The notes under the pieces were generated by a model. That model ran no database searches and was not told the origin of the DNA. It saw nothing but the letters and a program-made list of their open reading frames with translations. This document shows, piece after piece, positions 62,444-64,000 of a stretch of DNA of 64,000 nucleotides (position 1 is the stretch's first letter; every line of letters begins with the position of its first letter). A program made the translations under genes and the position numbers. Source of the stretch: Sediminibacillus halophilus. GTDB lineage: Bacteria > Bacillota > Bacilli > Bacillales > Amphibacillaceae. The stretch is from NCBI RefSeq assembly GCF_900103695.1, contig NZ_FNHF01000006.1, positions 124,001-188,000 on the forward strand, written 5' to 3'.

Positions 62444-64000
62444 TTAGCGGATAGCATTGATCAAAGAAACGAGCCCCGCCTTTAAGTCGGCGTTGATATG
62501 CTTGTCCGGCTGGTGGTCAATAAAATTAATCATTTTATCGTAATGCTTACTGTTTTTTTCCGCATTCTTCAGCTTGGCGAGCAATGCATTTTTAATTCCG
62601 CCAGGTTTAATCTCGCTATCAATGATCAACTGCCTCAACGAACTACCGTCGATAGAAGAAAAATCATCAATGCTTCGCGGCTTCAACTGGTAAGTACCGT
62701 TAAAAACACTGGCAACACCTGTTATGGAAACAACGTCTCCATTTTGGTAAGGAAAGGTATCATAATCTGTTCCGGTTCGATTATCCAGACGGACAACGAC
62801 TGATTCACCGTTTGTATTGACTGCAGTAAATTCCGTAGTGCCGTAATTGTCCGCTTTTCGCAAATCGGTAATTTCAACTGCTTCCAAGCTGACCAAGCTA
62901 CCCTGATAGGCGGACAACTCTTCCGGACCAATAACTATCGGGCCAGGTACCTCGGAAGAACCGACTACTTCGAACGCTTGAATATTCAGAAGCTCTTCCT
63001 CCCCGTTATACGTCTCGGTAGTCCCAGTCAATTGGACAATGTCCCCCGGATTCACATCTTGCTCGCTTTGGTACACATAAATGCCTGCTGTTCCATCCTG
63101 TACATAGAAGCCTTTCGCTCCCCATAACCCGGAAGCTGTTGTAACAGTCCCCTGGATTGTTGCCAATTCGCCATCTTCCAGGGCGCGTACCTGATCGACA
63201 GGCGCCACTTCCGGCAATTCAGGTGTTTCTTCTTCCGGAAGTTCTTCTGGTACGGCATCCGGATCGATGGTCACGTTTTCCGTCATCAAGTTGGAAGAAC
63301 CTTGCTTGACCCGCAAGTTTGCCTCTCCGTCCACACCAGATTTAATGCGGACATACAACGTCTTGGAAGCATAACCTTGTTGGTCAGCATTCAATGTAAA
63401 GTACTCAGAGTATCCATAATTGCTCGTCCAGTTTTCACCATCTAAGCTGAATTGGGCGACCTGCTGTCCCCCATCCAGATAAATTCCTAAACGAAAGTCG
63501 GATTCCGTGCCATTCGCTCCGAGGTTGTCACCGGAAAAACGGATTTGGAATTCCTGCATGTTACCAGGTAAGACATCCTGATATTGCAAATGATACTCCG
63601 GATTGGTTGCCTCTTCTTCCGATCCGTAAGAACCGGGCTGGAAAGTCGTACGGTCATACCATTCATAACCTGAGGGCGGGTTGGACCATGGTTCTGCTTC
63701 CGGTTCTGTGCTGTTCTCCGGGATCTCAAAATCATGGAGTCCCGTCGGCTCATCCAACGGAATACCTTGCCCAGTGAAGTCGGCATAATCTTCTTGTTCC
63801 GCCAGCCAATTGATCAAATTGGTAAGAAGAACCCCGTCATCTGCCTCTTCAAACCCATCATAGGTCGTTTTCGCACTGCCAGAATCCTCTCTTAGATAAG
63901 CGGGACTGCTGTCTTCCACAGGAGAGGAATCACCAATAAACGCCGCTTTTCCCTGGCCGACTTTTGAGATAGCCACAAATGCTCCTTCATCACGTCCGCC
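62444..64000 (-). CDS. Exported OB-fold (YhcR-like) multidomain protein, partial
   Basis: The gene runs off the right edge; the visible 518 or so residues are its C-terminal part. A segment like a ThuA/GATase surface (GQGKAAFIGDSSPVEDSSP) opens, followed by a beta-rich domain, a Pro/Glu linker, then two OB-fold regions (ATIQGTVTTASGLWGAKGF with YVQDGTAGIYVY; VVSITGVASVFNGTYQLKPR) of the YhcR type, and a helical tail. In YhcR such domains accompany extracellular nucleases. No catalytic domain is visible here. Highly acidic, in keeping with secretion. Confidence 0.78.
   Translation of the reverse strand, partial: GGRDEGAFVAISKVGQGKAAFIGDSSPVEDSSPAYLREDSGSAKTTYDGFEEADDGVLLTNLINWLAEQEDYADFTGQGIPLDEPTGLHDFEIPENSTEPEAEPWSNPPSGYEWYDRTTFQPGSYGSEEEATNPEYHLQYQDVLPGNMQEFQIRFSGDNLGANGTESDFRLGIYLDGGQQVAQFSLDGENWTSNYGYSEYFTLNADQQGYASKTLYVRIKSGVDGEANLRVKQGSSNLMTENVTIDPDAVPEELPEEETPELPEVAPVDQVRALEDGELATIQGTVTTASGLWGAKGFYVQDGTAGIYVYQSEQDVNPGDIVQLTGTTETYNGEEELLNIQAFEVVGSSEVPGPIVIGPEELSAYQGSLVSLEAVEITDLRKADNYGTTEFTAVNTNGESVVVRLDNRTGTDYDTFPYQNGDVVSITGVASVFNGTYQLKPRSIDDFSSIDGSSLRQLIIDSEIKPGGIKNALLAKLKNAEKNSKHYDKMINFIDHQPDKHINADLKAGLVSLINAIR

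Overview
The window looks like chromosomal DNA of a spore-forming, halotolerant Bacillaceae (Terribacillus/Halobacillus/Virgibacillus type; this placement is an inference). The basis is an ectABC ectoine operon, a mechanosensitive channel (MscL) gene, spore-related genes (CotF-like, YjcA-like), many families otherwise seen in Bacillus subtilis (YdaG, YdaT, YjzC, YqjF, YueI, TcyABC, AlaR/AlaT, YwoGH-like, SigO/RsoA/YvrJ), AGGAGG-type ribosome binding sites, and TTG/GTG starts. No rRNA, tRNA, CRISPR array, prophage or intact insertion sequence is visible. Most genes are short independent units closed by strong hairpin terminators.

Layout. 0-6.4 kb: CotF-like protein, Ohr peroxidase, two small proteins, EutH, LysE-type exporter, YqcI/YcgG protein, an orphan YvrJ and an amino-acid permease. 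6.6-13.1 kb: a drug-efflux MFS gene with its TetR regulator and a hairpin-rich 3' region, an SDR enzyme, an iron alcohol dehydrogenase, YqjF, and YdaG behind a sigma-B-like promoter. 13.3-19 kb: zinc alcohol dehydrogenase, a palindrome-rich spacer, a second SDR, nucleoside hydrolase and a MarR/MFS pair with a perfect palindromic operator. 19.1-19.5 kb: three tandem copies of a 120-bp structured repeat. 19.6-25 kb: lysozyme-like protein, two unknown proteins, a JAMM metalloprotease followed by two tiny Gly-Cys peptides, YjcA, GNAT, a cation/calcium exchanger and a small two-gene membrane-peptide operon. 25-28 kb: a Fur-box-controlled sRNA candidate, catalase with PerR boxes, and 3-methyladenine glycosylase.

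28-35 kb is the stress and osmoadaptation segment: YdaT, ectABC, flavodoxin-like reductase, CBS protein, small acidic proteins, a damaged mscL, YueI and YjzC. 35-44.6 kb: a second TetR, the cystine importer TcyABC, a SigO-YvrJ-RsoA two-part sigma locus, a D-amino-acid-oxidase-like enzyme, an XRE regulator with membrane proteins, a lipoprotein and AlaR/AlaT. 45-64 kb: amidohydrolase, IlvD, SDR, CwlK-like peptidase, a Fur-controlled ferredoxin-NADP reductase, a broken DJ-1/PfpI gene, amine oxidase, MnmH, a pectate-lyase-fold protein, an ArsR-type regulator with an MFS exporter, a YdjM-like membrane protein, sulfurtransferase, peptidase T and a truncated exported OB-fold protein.

The most unusual signals are these. 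(1) ectA (ATT) and a lipoprotein gene (ATC) have strong ribosome binding sites but no ATG/GTG/TTG at the expected start, and mscL has ATA at its expected start plus a one-base frameshift. (2) A Fur-box-driven, C-rich short transcript unit resembles FsrA. (3) The 120-bp tandem repeats and the ectC 3' region share a hairpin with compensatory changes. (4) A JAMM protease gene is coupled to an upstream mini-ORF and followed by Gly-Cys peptides. (5) A SigO/RsoA locus is accompanied by a second, distant YvrJ.
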